A stretch of DNA of 64,000 nt from CAIKMD01 sp963740675 (lineage in GTDB: Bacteria; Pseudomonadota; Alphaproteobacteria; ATCC43930; CGMCC-115725), in NCBI GenBank assembly GCA_963740675.1, contig CAVUFS010000004.1, positions 930,001-994,000 of the forward strand, written 5' to 3'. The notes under the pieces are model-generated. The model was not told the origin of the DNA and did no database searches. It was given only the letters and a program-made list of their open reading frames with translations. The translations under genes and the position numbers were made by a program. Positions 1-8,507 of this stretch are shown one piece after another (position 1 is the first letter of the stretch; each line of letters begins with the position of its first letter).

Positions 1-1
1 T

Positions 2-1501
2 ATCCAGTTGAAGCTCTTCGCGCGGCTGATGCGCGCCGACCTCGCCTATTTCCACACCAACCCTGCCGGCTCGCTGATCTCGCGCTTCGTCAACGACGCC
101 GGGCTGCTCCGCGGCTGCGCCACCAACATCATGGCCGGCATCGGCAAGGAAGCGGTGACCGCGGTCTTCCTCGTCGCGCTGATGTTCTACCAGGATTGGC
201 TGCTGGCAACGATCGCCTCGATCGCTTTCCCGATTGCCTTCCGCCCCATGCAACGCATCGGTAAGCGCATGCGCCGAGTCTCGGCGAATACGCAGGTCGA
301 GACCGGTCAGTTCATGACCCTTCTCAACCAGACCTTCCAGGGCGCGCGCTATGTCAAAGCGTACGGCATGGAAGCGTATGAGATGTCGCGCGCCGAGCGC
401 ATCATCGAGAGCCTCTACGGCCTCGTCGAGAAGGCGCAGCGCGTGCGCTCGATCTCCTCGCCGATGATGGAGGCGCTGGGCGGCGTCGCGATCGCGCTGG
501 TCATCCTCTATGGCGGCCATCAGGTGCTGAATGGCGTGCGCACGCCGGGCGCGTTCTTCTCCTTCATCGCGGCGCTGTTGCTCGCCTATCAGCCGCTAAA
601 GACGCTCGCCGGCCTCAACGCCAATCTGCAGGAAGGCTTGGCGGCGGCGCAGCGGCTCTTCACCGTGCTCGATATCGAGCCGGCGATCGGCGAGCGCGAG
701 AATGCCGCGACGCTGCACATCACCGGCGGTCAGGTGCGGTTCAAGGACGTCGATTTTGCCTACGGGGTCGGTGCGCAGGCACTGCGCGGTGTGACGCTGG
801 AGATTCCGGCAGGCAAGACCGTGGCGCTGGTCGGCGCGTCGGGCGCCGGCAAATCGACGATCATGAATCTGATCCCGCGCTTCTACGATGTCGGCGCTGG
901 CGCGGTGCTCATCGACGGCCAGGATGTGCGCGACGTGACGCTTGCCTCGCTGCGCGCGGCGATCGGCCTCGTCAGCCAGGAAGTCAGCCTCTTCGACGAC
1001 ACGATCCGCGCCAATATCGCCTATGGCCGTTTCGGCGCGAGCGAGGACGAGATTATCGCCGCCGCGAAAGCCGCCGCCGCCGACGAATTCATCCGCGGCC
1101 TGCCGCAAGGCTACGACACGATGGTCGGCGAGCACGGCGTGAAGCTGTCGGGCGGCCAGCGCCAACGTCTTTCCATCGCGCGCGCGATGCTGAAGAACGC
1201 GCCGATCCTGCTGCTCGACGAAGCGACCTCGGCGCTCGATACCGAATCCGAGCGCCAGGTGCAGGGCGCGCTAAAGAATCTGATGCATGGCCGCACGACC
1301 CTCGTCATCGCGCATCGTCTCTCGACCGTGATCGAAGCCGATATCATCTACGTCATCGACAATGGCCGCGTCGCCGAGCGCGGCAGCCATGCCGAGCTGT
1401 TGCGCCGTGACGGCGTCTATGCGCGACTGCATGCGCTGCAATTCCTCGGACGCGATCTCGACGCGCCGCAGCCAGCCGCCTCGATCGAGGCCCCAGCCTA
1501 A
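2..1501 (+). CDS. msbA: MsbA-type lipid A/phospholipid ABC exporter, 5' end outside window
   Basis: Half-transporter with membrane and ATPase domains on one chain. The reading frame is open to the left edge, so roughly 90-100 N-terminal residues are missing compared with the usual 590-600. Transmembrane segments fill the first half. The nucleotide-binding domain follows, with Walker A GASGAGKST (about 832-858), ABC signature LSGGQRQR (about 1147-1170), Walker B ILLLDEATSALD (about 1207-1242) and an H-loop IAHRLST (about 1309-1329). Followed by a DUF374 acyltransferase, waaA, lpxK and lpxL on the same strand, which supports a role in flipping lipid A core across the inner membrane. Assignment to MsbA rather than another type I exporter rests on this context. 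Confidence 0.85.
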   Translation: MQLKLFARLMRADLAYFHTNPAGSLISRFVNDAGLLRGCATNIMAGIGKEAVTAVFLVALMFYQDWLLATIASIAFPIAFRPMQRIGKRMRRVSANTQVETGQFMTLLNQTFQGARYVKAYGMEAYEMSRAERIIESLYGLVEKAQRVRSISSPMMEALGGVAIALVILYGGHQVLNGVRTPGAFFSFIAALLLAYQPLKTLAGLNANLQEGLAAAQRLFTVLDIEPAIGERENAATLHITGGQVRFKDVDFAYGVGAQALRGVTLEIPAGKTVALVGASGAGKSTIMNLIPRFYDVGAGAVLIDGQDVRDVTLASLRAAIGLVSQEVSLFDDTIRANIAYGRFGASEDEIIAAAKAAAADEFIRGLPQGYDTMVGEHGVKLSGGQRQRLSIARAMLKNAPILLLDEATSALDTESERQVQGALKNLMHGRTTLVIAHRLSTVIEADIIYVIDNGRVAERGSHAELLRRDGVYARLHALQFLGRDLDAPQPAASIEAPA

Positions 1502-1519
1502 CCGATGGGGGCCTGAGCG

Positions 1520-2263
1520 ATGTTGCAGATGAAACGCTGGCGGCGCGCGAATTTCAGCCTCGACCTCGCCTCGTGGCTGATCGCCCTCTATGCCAGACTG
1601 GTCTGGGTGACCGGGCGCTGGACGTTCGAGGGCCGCGAGCATGTGGTGCGCGTGCAGGAGGAGGGCCGCCCGATTTTGGGCGCCTTCTGGCACGGCCGCA
1701 TCCTCGTCATGCCCTTCGTCCGACCGCGCCACACGAAATTCCACATGCTGATCTCGGCCCATGAGGATGGCCGCGTCATCGCCGGCGCGGTCCGCTACTT
1801 CGGCATCGAATGGATCGCCGGCTCGTCGAGCGAGGGCGGCAGCGCGGCGCTGCGCGCGATCTTGCGGCGCCTCAAAGCCGGCGACGGCGTCGGCATTACG
1901 CCCGACGGTCCCGATGGGCCGGCGATGCGCGCCAAGCCCGGCATCGTCGTCGCCGCGCGGTTGGCCAAAGCCGCCGTGGTGCCGGCGAGCTATGCGACGC
2001 GCTGGCGCCGCATCCTCGGCAGCTGGGATCGCTTCCACCTGCCGCTTCCCTTCAGCCGCGGCATCGTGATCTATGGCCCGCCGATCGAGATCGACGATGC
2101 CGGCGATCCGGCGGCGCTGGAAGCGGCGCGGCTGCGCGTCGAGCAGGGCCTTAACAGCATCACCGCCGAAGCCGATCGCCGTATGGGCCATGAAGCCGTC
2201 GCGCCCGGCACGCTGAACCGCGCGGCGTTGCGCGATCTGAAACGCGCGAGGCAGCGCTCATGA
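1520..2263 (+). CDS. Lysophospholipid acyltransferase-family protein (DUF374)
   Basis: 247 residues. The N-terminus is amphipathic to hydrophobic and membrane-associated. The WHGR motif at residues 57-60 takes the place of the usual HX4D box, and ITPDGPDGP lies at about 126-134; both are hallmarks of the DUF374 branch of the PlsC-like superfamily. It starts 18 nt after the exporter stop and its stop overlaps the waaA start (ATGA), so the genes are probably co-transcribed and translationally coupled. DUF374 genes commonly sit beside waaA/lpxK in alphaproteobacteria, suggesting acylation or modification of the lipid A/Kdo intermediate. The actual substrate cannot be read from the sequence. Confidence 0.85.
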   Translation: MLQMKRWRRANFSLDLASWLIALYARLVWVTGRWTFEGREHVVRVQEEGRPILGAFWHGRILVMPFVRPRHTKFHMLISAHEDGRVIAGAVRYFGIEWIAGSSSEGGSAALRAILRRLKAGDGVGITPDGPDGPAMRAKPGIVVAARLAKAAVVPASYATRWRRILGSWDRFHLPLPFSRGIVIYGPPIEIDDAGDPAALEAARLRVEQGLNSITAEADRRMGHEAVAPGTLNRAALRDLKRARQRS

Positions 2264-3552
2264 GCCTGCTCGGGCTTTATCAAGCCGGCACCACCGCGCT
2301 CGGCCCCGTGGTCGCGCTTTATCTCGCGCGCCGCATGGCGGCCGGCAAAGAGGATCGCGAGCGTTTCGGCGAGCGCCAGGGTCATGCCAGCCGTCCGCGT
2401 CCACCGGGCCCGCTGGTCTGGGTGCATGCCGCGAGCAATGGCGAAGCGGTGTCGATGTTGTCGCTGATCGACCGGCTGCTGGTCGAGCGCCCGGCGCTGT
2501 CGGTGCTGGTGACAACCGGCACCGTCACTTCGGCACGGCTCCTCGCCCATCGCCTGCCCGCCGATCGCGCTTGGCATCAATATGTGCCGGTCGATCGCAC
2601 GATCTATGTGCGCCGCTTCCTCGAGCATTGGCGGCCCGATCTCGCACTCTGGGTCGAGTCCGAGCTGTGGCCGAATCTCGTCGCCGAGACCGATCGCGCC
2701 GGCACGCCGTTGCTGCTGCTCAACGGCCGCATGTCGCAGCGCTCGTTCCAGGGCTGGCAGCGGTTCCCCGGACTCATCGGCCCGCTGCTCGCCTGTTTCG
2801 AGCTGTGCCTGGCGCAAGACGATATCCAGGCCGAGCGTCTCCGCCGTCTCGGCGCCGCCGCCGCGACCAGTGTCGGCGATCTCAAAACCGCGGCCTCGCC
2901 GTTGCCGTGCGATGAAGGCGAGCTCGCACGCATCGCCGCCGATGCCGCCGACCGGCCGCTGTGGCTCGCGGCCTCGACCCATGCGGGCGAAGAGGAAGCC
3001 GCGGCCGATGTGCATCGCGGGTTGAAACGCGAGCGCCCCGGCCTGCTCACCATCATCGCGCCGCGTCATCCCGCGCGCGCTGCCGAGATCGCGACGATGC
3101 TCGAAGCGCGAGGCCTCAATGTCGCGCGGCGCTCGGTCGGCAATGCGCTCGACGCCAAGACCGATATCTATCTCGCCGACACGCTCGGCGAGCTCGGCCT
3201 CTTCTATCGTCTCGCCGGCATCGCGTTCATCGGCGGCTCGCTGACCCCCGTCGGCGGCCACAACCCGCTCGAAGCGGCGATGCTCGATTGCGCGATCCTG
3301 CACGGTCCTGATATGAGCAATTGCGCGGCAATGACGAAGAGTCTCGGCGATGCCGGCGCGACCATCGCGGTGCACGATGCGAGTGAGCTCACCGTCGCCG
3401 TGCGCCGCTTGCTCGCCGATCCGGTCGAGCGCGCGGCACGCGCCGCCGCCGCCGCCGGCATTGCCACCGACAACCAGGCCGTGCTCGACGCCGTGCTCAA
3501 GCGCATCGCGCCCTGGCTCGACCGCCTCACCGCCCATGCCCCAAGCGCCTGA
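2260..3552 (+). CDS. waaA: 3-deoxy-D-manno-octulosonic acid (Kdo) transferase
   Basis: 430 residues, typical for the GT30 family. An N-terminal membrane anchor (about residues 5-24) precedes a GT-B fold. HAASNGEAVS at about 56-65 carries the conserved acidic residue expected to act as catalytic base. SELWPNL and the C-terminal GGSLTPVGGHNPLEAA segment, used for CMP-Kdo binding, are intact. The enzyme adds Kdo from CMP-Kdo to lipid IVA on the cytoplasmic face of the inner membrane. The ATG overlaps the upstream stop by four bases, and the 3' end overlaps lpxK by 17 nt. Confidence 0.95.
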   Translation: MSLLGLYQAGTTALGPVVALYLARRMAAGKEDRERFGERQGHASRPRPPGPLVWVHAASNGEAVSMLSLIDRLLVERPALSVLVTTGTVTSARLLAHRLPADRAWHQYVPVDRTIYVRRFLEHWRPDLALWVESELWPNLVAETDRAGTPLLLLNGRMSQRSFQGWQRFPGLIGPLLACFELCLAQDDIQAERLRRLGAAAATSVGDLKTAASPLPCDEGELARIAADAADRPLWLAASTHAGEEEAAADVHRGLKRERPGLLTIIAPRHPARAAEIATMLEARGLNVARRSVGNALDAKTDIYLADTLGELGLFYRLAGIAFIGGSLTPVGGHNPLEAAMLDCAILHGPDMSNCAAMTKSLGDAGATIAVHDASELTVAVRRLLADPVERAARAAAAAGIATDNQAVLDAVLKRIAPWLDRLTAHAPSA

Positions 3553-4507
3553 GTTCTGGGCGAGACCCGGGCTTCTCTCCGATCTGCTCGCGCCGCTCGG
3601 CTGGGCCTATGGCGCAGCAAGCGCCGCACGGCGCGCGATGACACAAGCGACGCGCGTGAGTGTGCCGACAATCTGCGTCGGCAATCTCACAGCGGGGGGT
3701 GCCGGCAAGACGCCGGTGGTGCTGAGCCTCACGCAGCTTTTCCAAGCGCGTGGCAAGCACCCCCATATTCTGAGCCGCGGTTATGGCGGCAGCCTCAAAG
3801 GCCCGCTGCAAGTCGATCCGGCGCGCCACAGCGCCAGGGAGGTTGGCGATGAGCCTTTGCTCCTTGCCGCAGCGGCGCCGTGTTGGATCGGCGGAGATCG
3901 TATCGCTTCGGCGCGCGCCGCGATCAATGCCGGCGCCGATCTGCTGCTGCTCGATGACGGCTTCCAAAACCCGGCGCTCCACTACGACGTCGCGCTGGTG
4001 GTGATCGATGGCGGCTATGGCATCGGGAATGGCCACATGATCCCGGCGGGCCCGCTGCGCGAGCCCGTGGCCGCCGCGCTCAAGCGCGCCAGTGCCGTCG
4101 TTTTGATCGGCGCGAAGGCGACGACACTCGATCTGCACGATCTGCCGGTACTCGCGGCCTGGTTGGCGCCGGTCGCGGCGGACGAATTCAACGGCGCGCG
4201 TGTTTTCGGTTTCGCCGGGATCGGCCGGCCAGAAAAATTCTTCGCGAGCCTGCGCGAGGCTGGCGCGGAGCTGGTCTGGACACGCGACTTTCCCGATCAT
4301 CATTCCTATAGCGATGGTGAGTTGGTCACATTGGAAGCCGCTGCCCAGGCGAAGAACGCCCGACTTGTCACCACGGAGAAGGATTGGGTGCGATTGCCGC
4401 TCTCATGGCGCGAGAAAACGCGCGCGCTGAAAGTCGCGCTGCGCTGGGACGATGGTGCCGCGCTCGATCGCGTGCTGGCGCCGGCGCTGGAGTCTTTGAA
4501 TGGCTAA
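3536..4507 (+). CDS. lpxK: Tetraacyldisaccharide 4'-kinase
   Basis: 323 residues from the ATG at 3536 (reading MPQAPEFW); the open frame runs further upstream but that part is waaA read out of frame. P-loop GGAGKTP at residues 54-60, followed by HILSRGYGG and the LLLLDDGFQ segment typical of LpxK. It phosphorylates the 4' position of the lipid A disaccharide, the step immediately before Kdo transfer. The start lies inside the waaA 3' end, and the lpxL-type gene begins eight bases before its stop, so the cluster is tightly coupled. Confidence 0.95.
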   Translation: MPQAPEFWARPGLLSDLLAPLGWAYGAASAARRAMTQATRVSVPTICVGNLTAGGAGKTPVVLSLTQLFQARGKHPHILSRGYGGSLKGPLQVDPARHSAREVGDEPLLLAAAAPCWIGGDRIASARAAINAGADLLLLDDGFQNPALHYDVALVVIDGGYGIGNGHMIPAGPLREPVAAALKRASAVVLIGAKATTLDLHDLPVLAAWLAPVAADEFNGARVFGFAGIGRPEKFFASLREAGAELVWTRDFPDHHSYSDGELVTLEAAAQAKNARLVTTEKDWVRLPLSWREKTRALKVALRWDDGAALDRVLAPALESLNG

Positions 4508-5381
4508 GCGCAGTGCGATCCTCAACATCGCCGAAGGCGCGGGGATGGTGCTGGCCTACGGCTTCTTCCGTGTGCTGCCGGTCGATTGGGCCTCGGGTAT
4601 CGGCGGCTTCCTCGCGCGCACGATCGGGCCGCGGCTTGGCACCACCAAACGCGCCGATGAGAATCTCAAGCGCGCGCTCCCCCATCTCACACCGGCGCAG
4701 CGCCAACAAGTCATCGCCGGGATGTGGGACAATCTCGGCCGCGTCATCGCCGAATACCCGCATCTCGACAAGTTCCGCCTGTTCACGGCGAACAGCCGCA
4801 TCGAGGGCGTCGATGGCGGCAACATCCTCGCGACGCGCGATCCCGCCAAGAAATACATCTTCTTCTCGGCGCATTACGGCAATTGGGAGATCGCGATCCG
4901 CACCGCCGCGCAGGCCGGCTTCGAGGTCACCGGCGTCTATCGCGCGCCGAACAATCCGATCGTCGATCGCTTCATGCTGTGGGCGCGCGGCGCGGAAGGC
5001 GGCGAACTCGTCCCGAAAGGCGATATCGCGGCAAAGAAAGCTTTCGGTGCACTGCGCGAAGGCCGCGCGCTCTGCATGCTGGTCGATCAGAAGATGAATG
5101 ACGGTATCCCGGTGCCGTTCTTCGGCCGCGACGCGATGACCGCGCCAGCGCTCGCCGTGCTGGCGCTACGCTACGACTGCGCGGTGGTGCCGATCCGCAT
5201 GCAGCGCACCAAGGGCGCACATTTCCGCATGATCTCGGAACCGCCGATGACGCTGCCAAAGACCGGCAATAACGACGCCGACCGCCGCGCGCTGATGATC
5301 GAGGTCAACGCCATCGTCGAGCGCTGGGTGCGCGAGCATCCCGAGCAATGGCTGTGGCTGCATCGCCGGTGGCCTGATTGA
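4500..5381 (+). CDS. lpxL: LpxL/HtrB-type lipid A late acyltransferase
   Basis: 293 residues, normal for the family. The N-terminus carries a hydrophobic segment. The HX4E catalytic motif appears as HYGNWE at residues 125-130, and the PVPFFGRDAMTAPALAVLAL segment is characteristic of secondary acyltransferases. It transfers a secondary acyl chain to Kdo2-lipid IVA at the inner membrane. Which acyl chain it uses (lauroyl or other) cannot be told. Last gene of the lipid A cluster: a palindromic repeat follows seven bases after the stop and the next gene is convergent. Confidence 0.88.
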   Translation: MAKRSAILNIAEGAGMVLAYGFFRVLPVDWASGIGGFLARTIGPRLGTTKRADENLKRALPHLTPAQRQQVIAGMWDNLGRVIAEYPHLDKFRLFTANSRIEGVDGGNILATRDPAKKYIFFSAHYGNWEIAIRTAAQAGFEVTGVYRAPNNPIVDRFMLWARGAEGGELVPKGDIAAKKAFGALREGRALCMLVDQKMNDGIPVPFFGRDAMTAPALAVLALRYDCAVVPIRMQRTKGAHFRMISEPPMTLPKTGNNDADRRALMIEVNAIVERWVREHPEQWLWLHRRWPD

Positions 5382-5387
5382 ACACTT

Positions 5388-5463
5388 CGTCATTCCCGCG
5401 AAAGCGGGAATCCAGGTAGCAACAGACTTGTTGCCGTGGACCCCCGCTTTCGCAGGAGTGACG
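5388..5463. repeat. Palindromic dispersed element, type A (CGTCATTCCCGCGAAAGCGGGAAT)
   Basis: Two short hairpins, CCCGCGAAAGCGGG and a matching CCCCGCTTTCGCAGGAG arm, begin with CGTCATTC and end with GAGTGACG. The same architecture recurs at 17748-17816, 19056-19121 and inside ctaA at 52210-52293. It sits between convergent lpxL and the NTF2-fold gene, where it could act as a bidirectional terminator. Confidence 0.85.
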
Positions 5464-5472
5464 AAAAATTCA

Positions 5473-5545
5473 GCCGGCAACGAACTCCGATCGAGACGCA
5501 CCTGGTACCAGTTCACGCCCCAATGGAGATTGGGCCGGTGGCGCG
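5473..5545 (-). pseudogene. Duplicated 3' fragment of the M23 peptidase gene
   Basis: About 70 bases nearly identical to 6043-6117, the 3' end of the xseA-M23 reading frame. Read on the minus strand it still encodes GPNLHWGVNWYQVRLD, then diverges. The two copies differ by a few substitutions and single-base indels. With the complete copy it brackets the NTF2-fold gene as a direct repeat. It merges with the 12-bp tandem array at its 5' (minus-strand) side. Confidence 0.85.
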
Positions 5546-5616
5546 GCCGGTGGCGCGGCCGGTGGCGCGGCCGGTGGCGCGGCCGGTGGCGCGGCCGGTG
5601 GCGCGGCCGGTGGCGC
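5533..5616. repeat. 12-bp tandem repeat, seven exact copies
   Basis: Seven head-to-tail copies of GGCCGGTGGCGC. The intact M23 gene has the related sequence GGCCGGTGGCGCGACCGGTCGC at the homologous place (coding ATGRATGP on the minus strand), so the array looks like an expansion of that Gly-Ala-Thr-rich segment inside the duplicated fragment. The unit is a multiple of three, so a copy-number change would not shift frame. Confidence 0.95.
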
Positions 5617-5632
5617 CACCAATTCGCATATC

Positions 5633-5959
5633 TCACTGCCCATGCAACACAAATAGAATTGTACCGGTAGTTTTTGAAACATGCGCCTCCACCACCCCGC
5701 CGAGGACATGGGCGGGCATATGCCCGCGCACGATCCAAACATCATCTCGCAGCTGCCCCGTGAAAGGTTTTTCTGAATTAATCTTGGCCTTGGTGTAGAT
5801 CGGCACCAAGACCGCCTCGGCGATTCTGATAGCTGTGTCGGCATCTGGCACGAAACCGTTAGCCGGTACGAAGCCCTTTTGAGAACCGTAGCCTTGAGCA
5901 TTGGATTCGAAAGACATGCTGAGGCAAACGAAGAAAAGGAGTGATCTCACCAATCTCAT
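5633..5959 (-). CDS. Exported NTF2-fold immunity-like protein
   Basis: 108 residues. The N-terminal 21 residues are a signal peptide (LLFFVCLSMSFESNAQ). The rest matches the pattern of the NTF2-fold immunity/YhhH-like family: PDADTAIRIAEAVLVPIY, then ...PF.A.L..D.WIVRG and a GG...H.SK.TG.I ending. In polymorphic toxin systems such proteins neutralise a cognate toxin, but no toxin gene is adjacent. Family assignment is from remembered pattern, and the function here is unproven. GC and codon use are lower than in the neighbours, and the gene is flanked by direct copies of the M23 3' end, both pointing to insertion. Confidence 0.65.
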   Translation of the reverse strand: MRLVRSLLFFVCLSMSFESNAQGYGSQKGFVPANGFVPDADTAIRIAEAVLVPIYTKAKINSEKPFTGQLRDDVWIVRGHMPAHVLGGVVEAHVSKTTGTILFVLHGQ

Positions 5960-6024
5960 AGCGATGCCTCTCGCCGCTTAAATCTTCGACTTGCGCGTTT
6001 GGACCAGAGCGTCCGGACAGGTAA

Positions 6025-8250
6025 TCAACTCCCCGGCATCTTGCCGGCGACGAGTTCCGGATCGAGACGCACCTGGTACCAGTTCACGCCCCAATGGAGA
6101 TTGGGGCCGGTGGCGCGACCGGTCGCGCCAAGCGGGCCGATGACCTGGCCTTGCGCGACCTTGTCGCCGCGCTTCACGTCGAGCTTCGACAGATGCACGT
6201 AGGTCGTGGAGAGCCCGTAGCCGTGATCGATGATCACCGTGCCGCCTGTGAAATAGAGATCGCGCTCGGCCAACGTCACCGTGCCGGCGGCGGCCGCTTT
6301 CACCGGCGTCCCGGCGGGCGCCGCGATGTCGACGCCGTAATGCGGTGCGCGGGGCTCGCCATTGAGCACACTCTGGCTGCCATAGATGCCGCTGAGGATG
6401 CCGGTGACCGGCCAGATGAGCTTCTTCTCGAAAGCGAGTGTTGAACTATCCGCGCCCAGCGCCGCGTTGATCTCGGCCGCTTCGCGATGGATGCGCTCCA
6501 TCGTCTTGGCATCCGGCGAGACCTGCTCTTCCGGTAAGCCGTCGATGCGGCGAATATCCCATTCGCGCGGCGCGACCGCGAGATCGCGATGCGTGCGTGT
6601 CCCGTCGGCATAAACAACATCGAGCGACGCCTTCGCCACTGCGTCGCGGCCGAAGCCGAAGATGAAATGCCCGTCGGGCGCGACGCGCAGCTTCTTGCCG
6701 TCGAGCGTCACGTTGGCGCCGGGATCGGTTTCGCCTTCGACGAAGCCGCCTTGCGTGACCGCGCCATCGAGCGTCAACGTGTTCGCCTGCGCCACGCCGC
6801 CAAGCAACAGCAGCACCGCGAGCGCGATGCCGAGAAGCTTGCCCTGATCGGTAGGATCGGTCTTGCGCTTGCGCGCCTTCGCCTCGCCTTCGGATTTCGC
6901 GACCACCGTGCCATCATGGAATTCGATGGTGAGCGGGGTGCCGGGCGGCACTTGGCTCGCCGCGGTCAGCACATGGCCGCGCGCGCGCACGATGGCGTAG
7001 CCGCGCTCCAATTGCTGCTCGAGCGCACGATAGAAAGCGAGGAGTCGCGCGCCGGCGCTTTCGATGAGGCCGTGCTGGCGCTCGAGCAAGCGCGACGTCG
7101 CGTGGCTGAGGCGCGGCAATAGCTCGCGCAAGCGACGATCCAACTGCGCCAACTCGGTCTTCAGCAATTGCGGCCGGAGGCGCGCCGTGCCGGTGTTGAG
7201 CTGTTCGCGGCGCAAGCGTAGGAGCTGCGCGACACCGTTGCGCAATCGCTCGGCGCGATCGTCGACCCGCTGCTCGGCCTGGGCGATGATGCTCGCCGGA
7301 TCAGGCAGGCCGCGCGCGAGGCCAGCGAGATGCGTGCGCTGTTCCGACAGGCTGCGCGACCAGGCGCGCATCAGCCGCGTGCGTTTGGAATCGATCTCGG
7401 CGATCAATTCCATCCGCACCGGTACCGCCATCTCGGCGGCGGCGGTCGGTGTCGGCGCGCGGCGGTCGCTGGCATAATCGATAAGCGTCGTATCGGTCTC
7501 GTGCCCGACGGCAGAGATCAGCGGTATCATGGACGCAGCGGCGGCGCGCACCACGATCTCTTCGTTGAACGCCATCAGGTCTTCGAGACTGCCGCCGCCG
7601 CGCGCGACGATGAGCAGATCGGGGCGCGGCACGGCGCCGCCGGGTGTGAGCTTGTTGAAGCCTTCGATCGCGGCGGCGACCTGCTCGGCCGCGCCCTCGC
7701 CTTGGACGATCACCGGCCACACCAACACGCGACGCGGGAAACGATCGGTCAGCCGATGGAGGATGTCGCGGATCACCGCGCCGGTGGGCGAGGTAACGAC
7801 GCCGATGATTTCAGGCAGGAAGGGCAGCTTCTTCTTGCGGCTTTCGGCGAAGAGGCCTTCGGCTTCGAGCTTCTTCTTGCGATCCTCCAAGAGCTTCAAC
7901 AACGCGCCGATGCCGGCGAGCTCGACGCTCTCGATCACGAGCTGATATTTCGAGCGGCCGGGATAGGTGGTGAGCTTGCCGGTGCAGATTACCTCCATCC
8001 CGTCTTCGGGCCGGAGGCCGATGCGCTGCGCCGTCATGCGCCAGATCACGGCATCGAGCACCGCCTCGTCGTCTTTCAAGGCGAGATAGCAATGGCCCGA
8101 GGAATGGCGCTTGAAGCCGGAGATTTCACCACGCACCCGCACATAGGCGAATTTCTCCTCGACCGTGCGTTTGAGCAGGTTCGAGATCTCGGAAACGGAA
8201 TATTCCGGCAGGTTGCTGCGCAGCGTGGTCGGCGCGGAAGTGTCGGTCAT
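6025..8250 (-). CDS. xseA: Exodeoxyribonuclease VII large subunit fused in frame to a membrane-anchored M23 metallopeptidase
   Basis: One uninterrupted 741-codon frame. Residues 1 to about 465 are XseA: OB-fold with RGEISGFKRHSSGH at about 40-53, then the catalytic region with VVTSPTGAVIRDILHR and VGHETDTTLIDYASDRRAPTPTAAAE-like sequence, then a coiled-coil. XseA with XseB degrades single-stranded DNA in the cytoplasm. The XseA part ends DPTDQGKLL, resembling the usual extreme C-terminus (..QG.LF). Directly after comes a hydrophobic signal-like segment (about 472-489), a stalk and an M23 domain with HYGVD at 637-641 and GPNLHWGV near the C-terminus. No ATG/GTG/TTG precedes the hydrophobic segment in this frame to allow a separate peptidase start. 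Either a true fusion, or two genes joined by a sequence error. Confidence 0.8.
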   Translation of the reverse strand: MTDTSAPTTLRSNLPEYSVSEISNLLKRTVEEKFAYVRVRGEISGFKRHSSGHCYLALKDDEAVLDAVIWRMTAQRIGLRPEDGMEVICTGKLTTYPGRSKYQLVIESVELAGIGALLKLLEDRKKKLEAEGLFAESRKKKLPFLPEIIGVVTSPTGAVIRDILHRLTDRFPRRVLVWPVIVQGEGAAEQVAAAIEGFNKLTPGGAVPRPDLLIVARGGGSLEDLMAFNEEIVVRAAAASMIPLISAVGHETDTTLIDYASDRRAPTPTAAAEMAVPVRMELIAEIDSKRTRLMRAWSRSLSEQRTHLAGLARGLPDPASIIAQAEQRVDDRAERLRNGVAQLLRLRREQLNTGTARLRPQLLKTELAQLDRRLRELLPRLSHATSRLLERQHGLIESAGARLLAFYRALEQQLERGYAIVRARGHVLTAASQVPPGTPLTIEFHDGTVVAKSEGEAKARKRKTDPTDQGKLLGIALAVLLLLGGVAQANTLTLDGAVTQGGFVEGETDPGANVTLDGKKLRVAPDGHFIFGFGRDAVAKASLDVVYADGTRTHRDLAVAPREWDIRRIDGLPEEQVSPDAKTMERIHREAAEINAALGADSSTLAFEKKLIWPVTGILSGIYGSQSVLNGEPRAPHYGVDIAAPAGTPVKAAAAGTVTLAERDLYFTGGTVIIDHGYGLSTTYVHLSKLDVKRGDKVAQGQVIGPLGATGRATGPNLHWGVNWYQVRLDPELVAGKMPGS

Positions 8251-8337
8251 TGGCCCTATGATGTTGTTCGCGATGCAGCGAAGTCCAGGGGAAAGGCGGT
8301 TTCCCCAGGGAGATGCGGAGAAGAGGGAGAGAGAAGT

Positions 8338-8432
8338 TTGAACCGCCAAGACGCCAAGGCGCAAAGAGTTTTCAGAGGCCGCAAAGCGGCCGCTATCGTT
8401 CGTCTTGGCGTCTTGGCGCCTTTGCGGTTCAA
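8338..8432. repeat. Inverted-repeat element, type C (ACCGCCAAGACGCCAAGGCG)
   Basis: Long imperfect inverted repeat with arms TTGAACCGCCAAGACGCCAA and CTTGGCGTCTTGGCGCCTTT plus GCGGTTCAA, separated by a GC-rich centre (GGCCGCAAAGCGGCC). Similar ACCGCCAAGACGCCAAGG palindromes are widespread in unrelated bacteria. It lies between the divergent xseA and udgX genes. Confidence 0.8.
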
Positions 8433-8507
8433 GGCTTCTGTTCTTCTCCGTGCCGCGGTGGTGAATAACCGGCGGAACCAGCTCGCGATATCCCGGTTAC
8501 GACTCGC

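Noticed and set aside
1271..2191. Minus-strand frame across the exporter and acyltransferase
   Set aside because: Shadow of conserved plus-strand genes, His/Arg-rich without domains.
5533..5616. CRISPR array
   Set aside because: Units are 12 bp, directly adjacent with no spacers and no cas genes; simple tandem repeat.
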